DNA from: Bombyx mori
Taxonomy: Eukaryota > Arthropoda > Insecta > Lepidoptera > Bombycidae
DNA: 64,000 nucleotides
Reading direction: 5' to 3'
Assembly (NCBI RefSeq): GCF_030269925.1
Contig: NC_085121.1
Location: 9,999,501-10,063,500, forward strand
Shown here: piece by piece, positions 9,330 through 20,453 of the stretch
Position numbering within the stretch: the first letter of the stretch is position 1
Layout of the letters: each line of letters opens with the position of its first letter
Notes under the pieces: model-generated
Told to the model about the DNA's origin: nothing
Seen by the model: the letters and a program-made list of their open reading frames with translations, nothing else
The model's database searches: none
Position numbers and translations under genes: made by a program

Positions 9330-9562
9330 TCAAAATTCCAACCCTATTAGCTCTTGAAGCTTAGCTGTTGTGCCATATGAGGTCGAACGTAGTCGTAGAA
9401 GCAGCGGGGACGAGAAATTATTTAAGGCCGGTCGGAGTTCCGCGAGCTTTCTCACCATCGTGTCCAGTTTCTCACAGTACACATCCGCAGTAATTCTGAT
9501 GCCATTTGGTAAGAAGCTGATATGAATTATACCGGCACTAACCCACCATACAGTCACCATTG
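9330..9562 (-). pseudogene. Mariner (DD34D-type) transposase fragment
   Basis: The minus-strand frame reads MVTVWW, SAGIIHISFL, ITADVYCEKLD and ELRPAL, the conserved block upstream of the mariner DNARPH motif. The catalytic motif itself is frameshifted: in the next frame DYVRPHMAQQ can be read where D-N-A-R-P-H-x-A-Q is expected. No terminal repeats were found. It abuts the jockey copy that starts about 9578. Confidence 0.8.
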
Positions 9563-9577
9563 GGTGTATTTGGGTGT

Positions 9578-9960
9578 GAACTAGCCGGTAACTACATTCC
9601 CGATCCTATGGACCCAATGGTAAACAATCGATGTCGCCCAAAACACGTCATTTCGGATCCTCTCAATCCACTAACGGTGCTTTTAGGCACCTCAAGCAAT
9701 GGTAATCGTACTCATGAACCCGTCGCTTGTGACGAAGGGCTCGGCGAGTAAATTAACCTACAGACAGCCCACTGAGTTTCTCGCCGGATCTTCTCAGTGG
9801 ATTGCGTTTCCGATCTGGTGGTAGATTCTGCCAAGCACGGCTCTTGCTAGGGTTCGTGTTAGCAACAACGTCAGGTTTGAGCCCTGTGAGCTCACCTACT
9901 TGCCCGGTTACGCTGCAATGGTCTCTCAATACCATCAGCTTAGGTAGGAAAAAAAGTGTG
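9578..9960 (+). mobile_element. Jockey family A LINE, C-terminal frame plus 3' UTR
   Basis: The plus frame reads AGNYIPDPMDPM, KHVISDPLNPLTVLLGTSSN and ends DEGLGE at 9751. It is followed by the hairpin 'cccactgagtttctcgccgg' / 'ctcagtgga', the 'gtagattctgc...agcacggctcttgctagg' block and the terminal 'agcttaggtaggaaaaaaag'. The 5' part is missing. Confidence 0.85.
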
Positions 9961-10023
9961 AACAAGTGTAATCAAGAAGAATCCGATTTTTCTTCGCCAA
10001 TCGCAGATCTTCTTTTTTTGCCT

Positions 10024-10720
10024 GCAGAGCCGGAGTGCCCCAAGGCTCCGTACTTGGTCCGGTCCTCTACAATATTTTACTAGTGAACCACCTCAGTCAC
10101 CAGAAACAGCTGTAGCAAGCTTTGCCGATGATGCAGCCTTCTTCAGTTGTAGCAGTAATCCTAATGAAGTGACCAGACTGTTGCAAACTCAGCCACGACA
10201 CATTACCGGAATCAACCTGTGTTAAGTATCTTGGATTTCACCTGGACTAAAGGGTGACATGGAAAGACCACATAAAAACGAGGCGTAACAAAAATAATCT
10301 TCGATTTAGAAACCTACTCTGGCTTCACGCTGGACGGTCTGCCTTATCCAACAAGTTAATGGTGTATTGGTCAATAATAAAACCGATCTGGACGTATGGA
10401 GTCCAACTGTGGTCGCCAGTCAGCAAATCAAGAATTATGTGCCTCCAGAGAGCTCAAAACAGTATCCTGAGGGTATTCTCGTCGATGCCTTAGTATACTC
10501 GAAATTCGGAAATCCACGAGTACCTGAAAATCCCAACCATAATGGATGAAGTTCAACGATTTTCGGACAACTAGAAGAAGAACCGCTTGATAGAGCTGAC
10601 CAAAACTCGTTGTTCGGTATGCTCTTGCAGCCAAATCCGATTAGAAGACTCAAGGGAGCTGGCGTGCTCTCCTACTAAGGCGAGACGGAGCATTGGCTCT
10701 GTCCCTCCGAACCATGACCT
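10024..10720 (+). pseudogene. Jockey-clade reverse transcriptase fragment (diverged copy)
   Basis: Successive plus frames give AGVPQGSVLGPVLYNIL, the FADDAAFF active-site variant of FADD, then CVKYLGFHLD, VTWKDHIKTRR, SNKLMVYWSIIKPIWTYGVQLW and RNSEIHEYLKIP, the order of jockey RT motifs. Frameshifts, a deletion after FADD and stops (for example TAG in place of the Trp of the PWYVRN block) make it dead. It is more diverged than the tail copies around it. Confidence 0.85.
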
Positions 10721-11004
10721 TTTGCAACTCACCTGTTTATAATCTTGGTGACAGATAGAAGGTGTTAATGTAAAAAAAATTTTTTTTTTTTCATTCCGAC
10801 TGATAATTCGGTTCAAAATGCCTTCGTATACCTTAAGGCTTTCGTTGTGCTGGCAATCGTTCAGTTCATGCGGCACCCATTAATTCAGGTCAGGATATTA
10901 GAATGAAATATAAACATTTTCTATTGTCATTGGCTCTTGATGAGTGTGCAAAATTTCAAGTTAGTTGGATGCCTTAAAATGTTCAAAGATTCAATTCATG
11001 GATT

Positions 11005-11056
11005 TTTTTCCCTTACCTAATGGCTAGCTTTCGAAGGCTATTTCAGCTACCCAGGG
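11005..11056 (-). mobile_element. Jockey-A 3' end remnant
   Basis: Short minus-oriented match to 'cctacctatgctgatagcc' / 'gaaggctatttcagct' next to the Bm1 at 11079. Confidence 0.5.
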
Positions 11057-11078
11057 ATTGGTATAACTTTTGAAGGTC

Positions 11079-11509
11079 GTCGTGGCCTAAATGATAAGAC
11101 GCCCGGTGCATTCGTATTGAGCGTTTCACCGATGTTCGAATCTCAGGCGGGTACCAATTTTTCTAATGAAATACGTACTCAACAAATGTTCACGACTGAC
11201 TTCCACGGTGAAGGAATAACATCGTGTAATAAAAATCAAACCCGCAAAATTATAATTTGCGTAATTACTGGTGGTAGGAGCTTTTAAGTCCGCACGGGTA
11301 GGTACCACCGCCCTGCCTATTTCTGCCGTGAAGCAGTAATGCGTTTCGGTTTGAAGGGTGGTGCAGCCGTTGTGACTATACTGAGGCTTAGAACTTATAT
11401 CTCAGGTGGGTGGCACATTTACGTTGTAGATGTCTATGGGCTCCAGTTACCACTTAACCCCAGGTGGGCTGTGAGCTCGTCCATCCATCTAGGCAATAAA
11501 AAAAAAAGC
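11079..11509 (+). mobile_element. Near full-length Bm1 SINE
   Basis: Starts with the tRNA-related head 'gtcgtcgtggcctaaatga', with a B box 'gttcgaatctc'. It continues through 'ccaatttttctaatgaaata', 'gaaggaataacatcgtgta', 'taattactggtggtagg' and the 3' block 'gctccagttaccacttaac', ending 'caataaaaaaaaa'. This is the best plus-strand full-length copy and a useful reference for the truncated ones. Confidence 0.9.
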
Positions 11510-11596
11510 TGCGCCCTACTACTTTCTAGTTTTCTCAGACCTTATATTTGTTTTTTTTTCACCTATCGCTGGTAGCCTAAGGGCCTATCGTATATA

Positions 11597-11621
11597 CTTA
11601 GTCTGGCCATAAATACTGTTA
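11597..11621. repeat. Left terminal inverted repeat of the DD37D mariner
   Basis: CTTAGTCTGGCCATAAATAC plus CTGTTA-type end, flanked by TA. It is an exact inverse of 12884-12908. Confidence 0.9.
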
Positions 11622-11721
11622 CAAAGGAAAACAAAAAAAATACTATGGCAAATAACATTTATTACTTTTACAGTGTGTTAGTTTAATATATAAATATAAA
11701 ACAATTTAAAGTATAAAAAGC

Positions 11722-12765
11722 TTATTCGAAGTGGTCTCCATTGGCTGCAATACAGTCCTTTAAACGTTGAGGCCAAAATCAATAGAAGTACGCACTCTTT
11801 CCATGGGAAAAATTTTCACTGCCAATCGTACGGATTGTTTTAGGGACTCCAAATTATCATGGCGTTTAGAGCAAGCCGTACTCTCTAAAACTGACCATAA
11901 ATCATAATCCAGGGGATTAAGATCGGGACTAGACGACGGCCAGTCTTCAGCTCTGATGAAGTCCGAAACGTTCGTTTCCAACTAAAACTGCGTAGACCGA
12001 GCTTTATGACCTGGCGCCGAGTCTTGCTGGAAGGACCATCCATGATTATTGAACATGGTGTTGTTAAGGGGCTTCACTACCTTCTCAAGAATGGTATCTT
12101 GATACACTTGTGCCGATGTTTTGATACCTTTTTCACAAAAGTATGGCCCAGTCACTCCTTCATAGCTAATACTTCACCAAACCATCACTGAAGTCGGATA
12201 GTGCCCACGTTTCACTCTGTCGACTAATTGGGAAGCTTCCTTAGAGCTTTGAGCATAAATACGGTCATTTCGTTTGTTAAAATGTTGCTCAATTGTAAAA
12301 ATTTTCTCATCCGTAAACAAAATTTTTCTATGACCTCCCTTTGCGTACCGCTTCAGTAGTTGTTTCGATTTTACCACCCTATTCTCTTTTAAATTATCAG
12401 TTAAGAAATGACCAGTACGTCTCTTATAGGCTGCCAGTCCTAAGTCATCTTTTAAAATACGCGACATGATTCTAGGTGCTATTTTCATCTCCCGAGATAA
12501 AATCTTTTGCTTTCGGACAGGATTTCTTCGAATTCTTTCCCTTACTGCTTTGACCACCTTTTTCGTACGAACACTACGTGGACGGCCAGATCTTTTTCTG
12601 TCACAAACAGAGGAGGTCTCATTGCACCTATTAATAGCCCGGTACACAAACATTTTACTAATAGGTACCAAGCGTATGGAGAGTTTTAAAAATTGCATTT
12701 GGCTCCATACCTACTTTGTGTAATGCAATCACAGCGATTCGGTTCTCTTTATCACCCCATTCCAT
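11722..12765 (-). pseudogene. DD37D mariner transposase, broken
   Basis: Begins MEWGDKENRIAVIALHKVG at 12765. The N-terminal helix-turn-helix part is followed by SGRPRSVRTKKVV, the first catalytic Asp in ILFTDEKIF, the second in QQDSAPGHKA and the third in SSSPDLNPLDYDLW. I counted 37 residues between the second and third Asp, hence DD37D. Lesions: a frameshift near 12665, TGA in place of the Gly codon after MVW (near 12174), TAG after STQF (near 11985), and a frameshift shortly before the C-terminal AANGDHFE end. Otherwise length (about 347 codons) is normal for the family. Confidence 0.9.
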
Positions 12766-12883
12766 TTTAATATCGCAAAATATTGTACAATGTATTGGCG
12801 TCAAAATGAGAAAACTCAATGAGCAATCATATAAAAATCACAGATTCCAAATTCAAATATAATATTTTGTTTATTTTTAATTA

Positions 12884-12908
12884 TAACAGTATTTATGGCC
12901 AGACTAAG
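12884..12908. repeat. Right terminal inverted repeat of the DD37D mariner
   Basis: Exact reverse complement of 11597-11621, followed by TA. Confidence 0.9.
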
Positions 12909-12949
12909 TATATCGTATCGTATATAAGTTGTATCTACCGGTGGATCGA

Positions 12950-13012
12950 AATCGCGACCCACTGAGAAGATCTGGCGAGAAATTCAGGGGTTTGTATTTA
13001 TGGATTAAATTA
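12950..13012 (-). mobile_element. Jockey-A hairpin fragment
   Basis: 'gcgacccactgagaagatct' and 'gcgagaaattcagggg' are a diverged copy of the family A 3' hairpin. Confidence 0.6.
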
Positions 13013-13876
13013 GGATTCATTCAAATATAGATATATAGGTATTAAAATACAGACATACGTACGAAACAATAATAAAGGGTCTTAAAAACAGCTATCAGAT
13101 AGGTTTGCTTCTGGTCTATGCTAAACTTTGCTAAAGTTATTGTGCCGATTAACACTAGTTCTTTCGATATCCTGAAAACTAGAACATGGCTATAAGCCAT
13201 TAATGTGCATACAGCAGGTACTAAATACACACCTTAATATTATTTATCTACAGTGTACAATGATCAATTACTGTTTAAACATTGAATTTATTGTATGAAA
13301 TACATAATTGTTTTGCAAGTTGGTATACTGTTCATATTATAGTTAAATAAAAACTTTTATTAAAAACAAACGCATCCCTCGGGGCTACTATTAAACCCCT
13401 CTTTATTTGTTGACATAGAGATTTTATTAACAGGGTTGCCGAATGAAACTAGTAAAATTTTTATTTAAATAGAAAATGCGGCAAAACAGACTGAAAATGG
13501 TGGCTTTGATATTTCAATTTGTTAATGACCTAATAAACATGTTGTAGGTATATACTAAAATTACATGATTTTTACATTAACATAACGATATAGTCATGAT
13601 TTGAATGAATTTATAAATTCAACTCGCCACCTTCTAGACAGCGCGATAAGATAAATTCTTCAAACTACAACTCATCATAATCACCCGTATCCGACTTCTT
13701 CGTGTGATGTTGACACTTGCGCGCGCGTGTTTTACTAGTGACTATCCGATGAAAAATATATGACAGTCTGTAAGGCGTGACGGTCGTTCATCATAACAAA
13801 ATTTAAAAGAAACAATTAGATAAATATTTATTACCTACTTTATTAAAAGATAGCTACGTATTTATTTTATCTACAC
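13013..13876. other. AT-rich intergenic DNA
   Basis: No gene or recognised repeat. Confidence 0.35.
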
Positions 13877-14110
13877 GCACTGGCCATAAATAGTGTTACA
13901 ATTAAAAAAAACAACAATATTACGTTCGAATTTGGAACGTCATGCAACAGCGTTTTAAAAAGAATTGCCGACTTAATGCTCAAGGCTGTATAGAAGATTC
14001 TCAATTAGTCAATAGGGTACAAGGTAGGCATTATGCGACTTCAGAGATGATTAATTTGGTGGGGTGCTGTCTAATAAGGAGTGAGGCCATATTTTTGTGA
14101 AAAAGGTACA
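13877..14110 (+). pseudogene. Internally deleted mariner relic related to the DD37D element
   Basis: Starts 'gcactggccataaatagtgt', close to the DD37D ITR core. Within about 60 bp it enters transposase sequence matching the middle of that protein (NAQ, DSQLVNRVQGRHYATSEM, against YAQ, ASQLVDRVKRGHYPTSVM). The N-terminal half is deleted, the frame is disrupted, and no right ITR was found. Confidence 0.75.
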
Positions 14111-15956
14111 CAAATCTCTTAATAGTGTCCATAACCAACTAAAATCAAAAAAGCTCAAGCGAGGTTGGAAATTCTCGTTTTCAACTTCATTTAAGCTGAA
14201 AACTGACTGTTGTCTGTATTCACTATAACTATCACTATAAAGAACATTATTTATAACTGATACGATTAAGGGCCATGAGAATTGTTCACCCATTATTGAG
14301 ATTTTTATAAAATGCACAATATGTCAAATCGGGCGCAAGACTGAAATTTACCTTGAAAGTGCGAATATAATTACATAACCAATAGGTAAACGGAGTAAAT
14401 AAACATACCTTTTTACTGAGACCATATTGTGTATAATTTCGCTCCTTTTTATTGATGCGATTTAACGTGCCAATTCACAAACAATACACATGCTGCCATC
14501 TATCGTCAGGCGTGCATCATATTTTCTGAAATATAAATTAACTTTGGTATCGTTCTCTTTCTTAAATTATTATAATAAATATGCTTACAGAGTGCCAACT
14601 GTATTCATTTAACGTCTTATATTAAAATTAATGAAAACTACTAAAAATAGCTTAAAAAGATTACCTTAAACTAATATTTAAAATATTACGTCAATTATTC
14701 AGTTAATGTATTAAATCATTACCGTCTGTGCTAAATTTTTGTACAGTAACTCAATTTGCAGTACAAAGTGTAGTGTAATAAAGTCAGGAAATGATAATGA
14801 GATATTTTACTAAACTAGACACTAGATGGAGCGCGATAGCTCAACACTACAGTTGATGCATGTGTCATGTGATTAACTCTATTAATTAACTAATCTAATT
14901 AATTAGGAAACTGAAACGTTTTTTTTGAGAATAGTCAATTTTAGTGCTCATCAAATTGTTGTTATTGACTCTTTTAATGGAATATTTTTAAGGAGTAAAC
15001 TTAAAAGAAATTATCTGTGGCGAATTTCACTGTCGAGAAAATACGTGCTTTATTCGATGACTCGCCACAATCTGTAAACTAATTTAGTTGGTCGGTAAGT
15101 TCGTTCATCATTTAAGTAAAAAAAAAAACAATAATTATAGCAATATCGAGTAGGTAGATCACGGCGTCGATCTCTTATTCGATGCGAAGATGTTTATTTG
15201 CACAACAACTTGAAAAAAATTTTTTTTTTCAATAAAACATTAATATTAATGTAAATAGAGGTGTTAACCCTATATCAACGAAACGTTTGAGATATCCCCT
15301 AGAGGTATCCCTTGCAAAATTCGTTTGTTTTTTCCGAACACCCTTCGCCACAGTGTGAATCCCGTAATCCGTGTAGATCGAGTTAATAAAGTTTGTCGTT
15401 AATCATTATCGTAAGCTGCGAATACGGAATTAGACGCTGATTACAGCAAGGGTGAATAGCTAAGCTGACTTTATTAGGTTTTTAAGATTCACCGGCGTGA
15501 ATAGATTGACTTGTGACGGCCTTTAATTTTAGGGACGATTCTTGCCAAGTTGCCCGTTTACTGATATTTTTTATAATTTATTATGATTCTGATTTTGAAA
15601 GCTTAAATAAATAAATCTTACAATCCTTCCTAATATGTTCCTAAATTTTCAATAGGAAAAAAAACACGAAAATCCGTTTGTAAATTTATGAAGCAAGATC
15701 ACACAGAAGTGATGTGGATAAGTGGATAATGAGTGGGTTTGTGATCACGGGCGGGGCTGCCACGCCTTCTACAAGGCACATCTTTTATTTTTAAGATAAT
15801 TGGATTTTTCGATATCTCATATCATCATTTATTGTACAAATATTTAAAAGTTATGAAGTTTTTTTTTTATGGCAAATTAATGTTGATCACATTTATTAGT
15901 TACGTATATTTGCAAATGGTAAACCATTATGTCGCTGCTACTCATCTGTCTTCGAT
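14111..15956. other. AT-rich intergenic DNA
   Basis: No supported gene. The 88-codon minus frame near 14051-14317 overlaps the mariner relic and is not credible. Confidence 0.35.
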
Positions 15957-16008
15957 CTATTTTTCAGCTCACAGATGTTCATTGCTGGACATAGGCCTCC
16001 CCAATGAA
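15957..16008 (+). mobile_element. Fragment of a LINE-derived Lepidopteran repeat
   Basis: 'cattgctggacataggcctc' is a phrase found in many lepidopteran LINE tails. Only about 50 bp remain. Family assignment is from memory of the motif and is tentative. Confidence 0.4.
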
Positions 16009-16221
16009 TTGTTGGGTATCAAATTTCAGTTTTAAATTTAGTACTAGTTATACTAAGATTGTTAGATTACCTATATTATAGTTACGTCAACAAATGTTGT
16101 TATAATGACAATAAAACTGGTGACAGAATTATATCATGAATTATATTTTTGTTAATTGGCTCGTTCCAATTCCTCCTTCTCCTATTTTGTATTTTTTTTA
16201 GACAGTATATGTGTGTATAGC

Positions 16222-16612
16222 AGAGGATTGTATAATACACGTCCTTATGGATCCATCAAATCCAATAACCCTTGCATTAGACGCCTTTAGCTCTAACACT
16301 AGGAGCAGGCTTAGGGACCCCGAAAATCGTACTCGTCGAACTCGGCAAAGATTTCGACGTGCAACCTAACCTATGCACCAGCCCGCTGAGTTTCTCGCCG
16401 GATCTTCTGAGTGGGTCGCGATTCCGATCCGGTATTAGATTCATTCGTGAATCGTGAAGCAGCTACTCTTGAGTTGTTAGATTTCCTTTGGAGGCGCTCG
16501 GGTAGCTGTTGGAAAATCCCACCCCTCCTGGCCGAGCCCTTGCTCGTCCACATGTCCTGGTGAAAATAGAAAGGCCTCCGGGCCACCAGTAATCCCTCAA
16601 TAACAAAAAACA
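16222..16612 (+). mobile_element. Jockey family B LINE, C-terminal frame plus full 3' UTR
   Basis: The plus frame reads VLMDPSNPITLALDAFSSNT and continues RRTRQRFRRAT to a TAA at 16367-16369. Next come the hairpin 'cccgctgagtttctcgccgg' / 'ctgagtggg' and then 'ttcgtgaa...agctactcttgagttg', 'ttggaggcgctcgggtagct' and 'ccgggccaccagtaatccct', with an A-rich end. This copy ties the family B tail to a jockey-type RT C terminus. Confidence 0.85.
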
Positions 16613-17671
16613 AAAAAAAAACAATTATATAATTTTGTGCTGTGTAAACGATTATAATTTTGCACAACTCTTGTGGTAGGTCAACAGTCACGGTCTCCTC
16701 TATGATAAGATCGGGCATGGTTTTCATCAATAGGTCAACTGATCGGACCCGCTACACGTTATTCGAATTAAACAATATCGATTTTTTTTTATGTCGGACG
16801 GCAATCACTATAAATATCGAGGTAGAGGCGTACAATCAGACGATCAACACGACACAACAATAATAGCTATTGACGAAATACCACAAACAGAAAACAACAA
16901 AGTCGAACTCGGTCGAGACCGTATCGAAACGGCCAAATTAAAATTACATCTAATCGTATTGTAAGCGTGAATTATTAATTTGTTGGCTATTGTCCAGGCA
17001 TCTTCGATGTTTGTATCAAACGATTATACCGCAGCACTTAAATACTTAGTTTGGTATCGGTTATTCTTACTTAGAATCCTGCTCATTTCAAATACAATTA
17101 GAGAATGTTAAACGTTTTGTTTGTATAATAACGAATGGAACATAAACTGTAATGAATAACCATACACATTTTGTCAAATTGACGAGCTCACCAACGGCGG
17201 AACCGTTTACCTGATGAACTTAATTCTCAAATGGAATAAGGCATAAAATTCTTCGGTTCGAAAAAGCTTCATTATCCGTGACAATCGACCATCAATCATT
17301 CCACAGCTCGCAAAACAATAATCACATTATCATTCTCTCATAATAACAAATGTAGGCCCGAAATGCATAAAGAACCCGCTTTGTAATTTTTTTTTTATTT
17401 TATTAAAAATGATTTTGTGAAATATCGTCACAAGGTTGCGCTCCGAACAATGTAAAGTTACGAGCGGTCGTTTTATTTATTGAAATATAAGAAAAAGGAC
17501 GATCTTGTACGAGATGACATATTGTTAAAGGACCTTATAAAATTATTTGCAATCACGCCATCCGATTCTTGTTACGTAGAAGTAACTTTTGAACGAATCA
17601 AAAGTCTCGGATTAATGGATCCAATGGACGTTGTCTAAGAAAAAGTAATTGCCGTCTTCTCATTTTAATAA
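16613..17671. other. AT-rich intergenic DNA
   Basis: No supported gene. Short frames on both strands lack recognisable domains. Confidence 0.35.
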
Positions 17672-17854
17672 TCATACGGAGGAACCCACTTCAAGAGTGC
17701 TATTAATAATGCTTCGAATGAATTTTTCAAATTCCCAAATGTCATCCAGCTTATTAACTGACTTCGTTTTTTGTTTAACTTTTATTTGTTTTGGAAGGAG
17801 CGTTTTGGTTTTTGGCGCGGTCGTTCCGACCTTTCGTTTTTTGTCTCGCGTCAT
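17672..17854 (-). other. Lysine-rich 60-aa open frame, uncertain gene
   Basis: ATG-initiated minus frame: DKKRKVG near the start resembles a basic nuclear-localisation cluster, followed by KTKTLLPKQIKVKQKTKSVN and an acidic/aromatic end (LDDIWEFEKF, then IRSIIN). A TAA lies seven codons before the ATG and no splice evidence was found. It may be a fragment of a DNA-binding or transposon protein, or chance. I do not recognise it. Confidence 0.2.
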
Positions 17855-18090
17855 GCAATCCCGCCAGATGAATTATTGTTTTGAGTTAATTACTAGCACA
17901 CTGATGAAGTCTTTTTCTATGAAATCGCTCAATTGTTTGTAGACTCTGTATGATGGACCGTATCAAATTTAATAAACAGACAATGTTAATTAATTTTATT
18001 CCTTGTAAACATTAATCATTTAACTCTGACACGTCTTAAAGAAAACTAAAATATTGTCTCGCCGATGCATGAGATAAAACATAGTTAATT

Positions 18091-18483
18091 GCATTTTTTT
18101 TATTGGTTATATGAGTGGACGATCTCACGACCCACCTGGTGTTAAGTGGTTACTGAAGCCCAAGTCTATGACCCTTGTTACTGGAGGCCATGTCTATGGT
18201 TAACACCGTAAACGTCAGCATCCACCTTGAGACATGAGTTTCACAGTACAACGGCTGTCTACCCTTCATCAAACCGAAACGCATTACTGCTCCACGACAG
18301 AAATGGGCAGGGTGTTGGTATCTACCCGTGCGGGCTCAGAACACGCCACAGATAACCCCCTAAATCTGTGGAACACGCCCTACCACCAGTAATTACGCAA
18401 AATATATATTTTGCCAGTTTAATTATTATTAATATTATATTTTATTCCTTAATCGTGGAAGATGTTCGGGAACATTTGTTAAG
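18091..18483 (-). mobile_element. Bm1 SINE, long but 5'-truncated, with internal rearrangement
   Basis: A T-run, then 'cgacccacctggtgttaagt', 'aaaccgaaacgcattactgc', 'gccctaccaccagtaattac' and 'attccttaatcgtggaagat'. It contains extra material around 18150-18190 and 18335-18375, where the 'cacgcc' segment is partly duplicated. It ends at the jockey-A copy beginning 18484. Confidence 0.85.
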
Positions 18484-18660
18484 ACCCGCTGAGTTTCCCG
18501 CCGAATCTTTTCAGTGGGTCGGGATTTCGAACCCGGCGGTAGATTTTGCGAAGTACTGCTCCTGCTAGGGTCAGTTTTAGAAAATTCTCTCAGATTTATT
18601 CTTGAGCTCACCTATCCGTCCGGGTGTAGCTGCCCCCCCAAGACTACCAAGTATGTAGAG
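18484..18660 (+). mobile_element. Jockey-A 3' UTR, diverged
   Basis: 'acccgctgagtttcccgccg' / 'ttcagtggg' hairpin, 'ggtagattttgcgaagtact', 'gctcctgctagggtcag' and 'gagctcacctatc'. Confidence 0.75.
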
Positions 18661-19519
18661 AACACCTGATAAGTAGGTACGTAATATATTTCATTACAAT
18701 AATTAGTATTTGGCTGCGGGATTCGAATATCGGTATAATACAGTTGCATCTCTCGAAACCGGGTGCCTGCGTTGTCCTTTAAGCAATGACGTCTTCTGCA
18801 AAGATTTTTCTTGACAGGAGTTCATAGATCGACGAATTATTATGATAATTTTCTTTTTACGCAGGTAAGCAGTAAATATGTAAGGGATTGTCAATAATAT
18901 TTTTACTATTGATAAATTACCTATTAACATGCCAAACTAGTCTGGCATAAATTTGTTCGGATATTACTTTACCATTGTTCTCGGGTGATATTGCAGATTT
19001 AATAGAATCGCGAAAGCTTTGGTAGAGCTCGAAGATATTCGTTAAAATGGGTTGTCCATTTGTTGTATGAAATGTGCAGCAAATCATTATATTCTGCTAA
19101 TAAGTAGTACGCTTTAAAAAAAAATCGGGGCAAGAAGCTTGTTATTGTTAAAATAAATCAGCAAGTTTAATAGGAACGTTTTGTTGAAAGTCTATACGTA
19201 CGATATCCTTTTTAATACACCGTGTTGATATCGTGTACCTACCGGCCAATGCACGGGCCGGCCAATTTTTTCAACCATGTAAAGTCTGATAAGCAATGTA
19301 GTGCGGCGATCGACTCGCTTTAAGCACCTACCAGCCATCTTACTTGTGGTAAGGCGTATCGAGAGCGCACACACTTGCGTGTCATCCATGCTACCATCAC
19401 ATACATGCTTCTGTTGCAAAAAGTTTGTGTATTACGGTTGATCGAATGTGGGGTGATGGAAGGTATAAATAAGCTATATGCAAAAAATTCGACTTCATGT
19501 TTCAAGGTATCATCACCCA
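18661..19519. other. Intergenic DNA
   Basis: No supported gene or repeat. A GC-richer pocket near 19230-19330 has no recognised content. Confidence 0.3.
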
Positions 19520-19605
19520 TCTGTCACACGAGATCGATCGGACGGGATTTACGTTGTCATGCCCATTGGTTCCAGTATCTATTTAATATGAGCCGTGAAA
19601 TCGTT
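19520..19605 (+). mobile_element. Diverged Bm1 3' fragment
   Basis: 'gggatttacgttgtcatg', 'ggttccagtatctatttaa' and 'gagccgtga' track the Bm1 3' half with many changes. Confidence 0.45.
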
Positions 19606-19784
19606 TGGTGATTGTGGAGAGGCATTCACATCTTTGAGACATTTAAATTCCATTGGCAAAAACGCAACCTTACCCTTCGAACCTGCGCATTATAGAATTA
19701 CAGCAGAAATAGACATTACGGTACTAATAAACAATTTTGGCTTGCAACAAGTTCTGTCACCAGTCCCTTGGAGTTCTAAGAGAA

Positions 19785-19960
19785 GTGGGTATTAGGGGAA
19801 CTCTTCGTCGCATACGACGTAACCAGCGGTGCTTGGAATGCCCAATAGCACCGAAAGTGGATTGTTCGGATCCAAGAAGACATCTTTGGGAACACGGCGG
19901 TTGTTTTCTGTCGTGTCATCTGGTTTAGGTATATAATTTACGGCAGCTACGATAAGAAAG
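19785..19960 (-). pseudogene. Diverged jockey-A RT C-terminal fragment
   Basis: The minus frame reads LDPNNPLSVLLGIPSTAGYV and then CDEE, aligned to SDPLNPLTVLLGTSSNGN...CDEGLGE of the copy at 9578-9960. Confidence 0.65.
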
Positions 19961-20437
19961 CTATCGTACCATTCCGCTCTCTCTACGAATCGTTCTGACG
20001 CTGTCTTCAGATACTTACGGACCGGATATAAAACAAATCTTCGTGAAGGTCTACATGTACTGTAATATCAATATGCGGCGCAATATTGGTTAAAATCTTT
20101 CAACCGATTTTTTATTTATTTATATTCGTTTCAATATCCTCTTATCATCGAACGAATGTGACTATAACGCAACGATAATGGGGAAATACGAAATAATAGT
20201 GATAATAGACGTGATATTATGTTCTCGTCTGGAACGTTTTACAATGTTATAAATTCGGAAAATATATCTATGAGTTTTGGTTACATTAATATAAAGGAAT
20301 AAAATTTAATACACAATTATTTCAAACAGTTATCCAAATTAACCTCATGCTTACCATCTAAGACTCAATAGCCGTCACTAAATTCAAGAGTTATGAAAAC
20401 GACAAGTTAGTATTCTGTAAAAAAAAAGTTTACAAGT
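19961..20437. other. AT-rich intergenic DNA
   Basis: No gene recognised. Confidence 0.3.
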
Positions 20438-20453
20438 AGGTAATAAATAGCTT
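20438..20453. repeat. 16-bp target-site duplication of the R1-clade LINE (left)
   Basis: AGGTAATAAATAGCTT, repeated exactly at 22091-22106 after the poly(A). Confidence 0.95.

Larger units (their letters stand above)
11597..12908 (-). mobile_element. Nearly complete mariner-like element, DD37D (maT/mori type)
   Basis: A 1312-bp element with identical 25-bp terminal inverted repeats and TA on both flanks, the target duplicate of Tc1/mariner elements. It holds one transposase pseudogene on the minus strand (11722-12765). The unmutated ITRs suggest it could still be a substrate for a transposase supplied in trans, if one exists. Confidence 0.92.
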
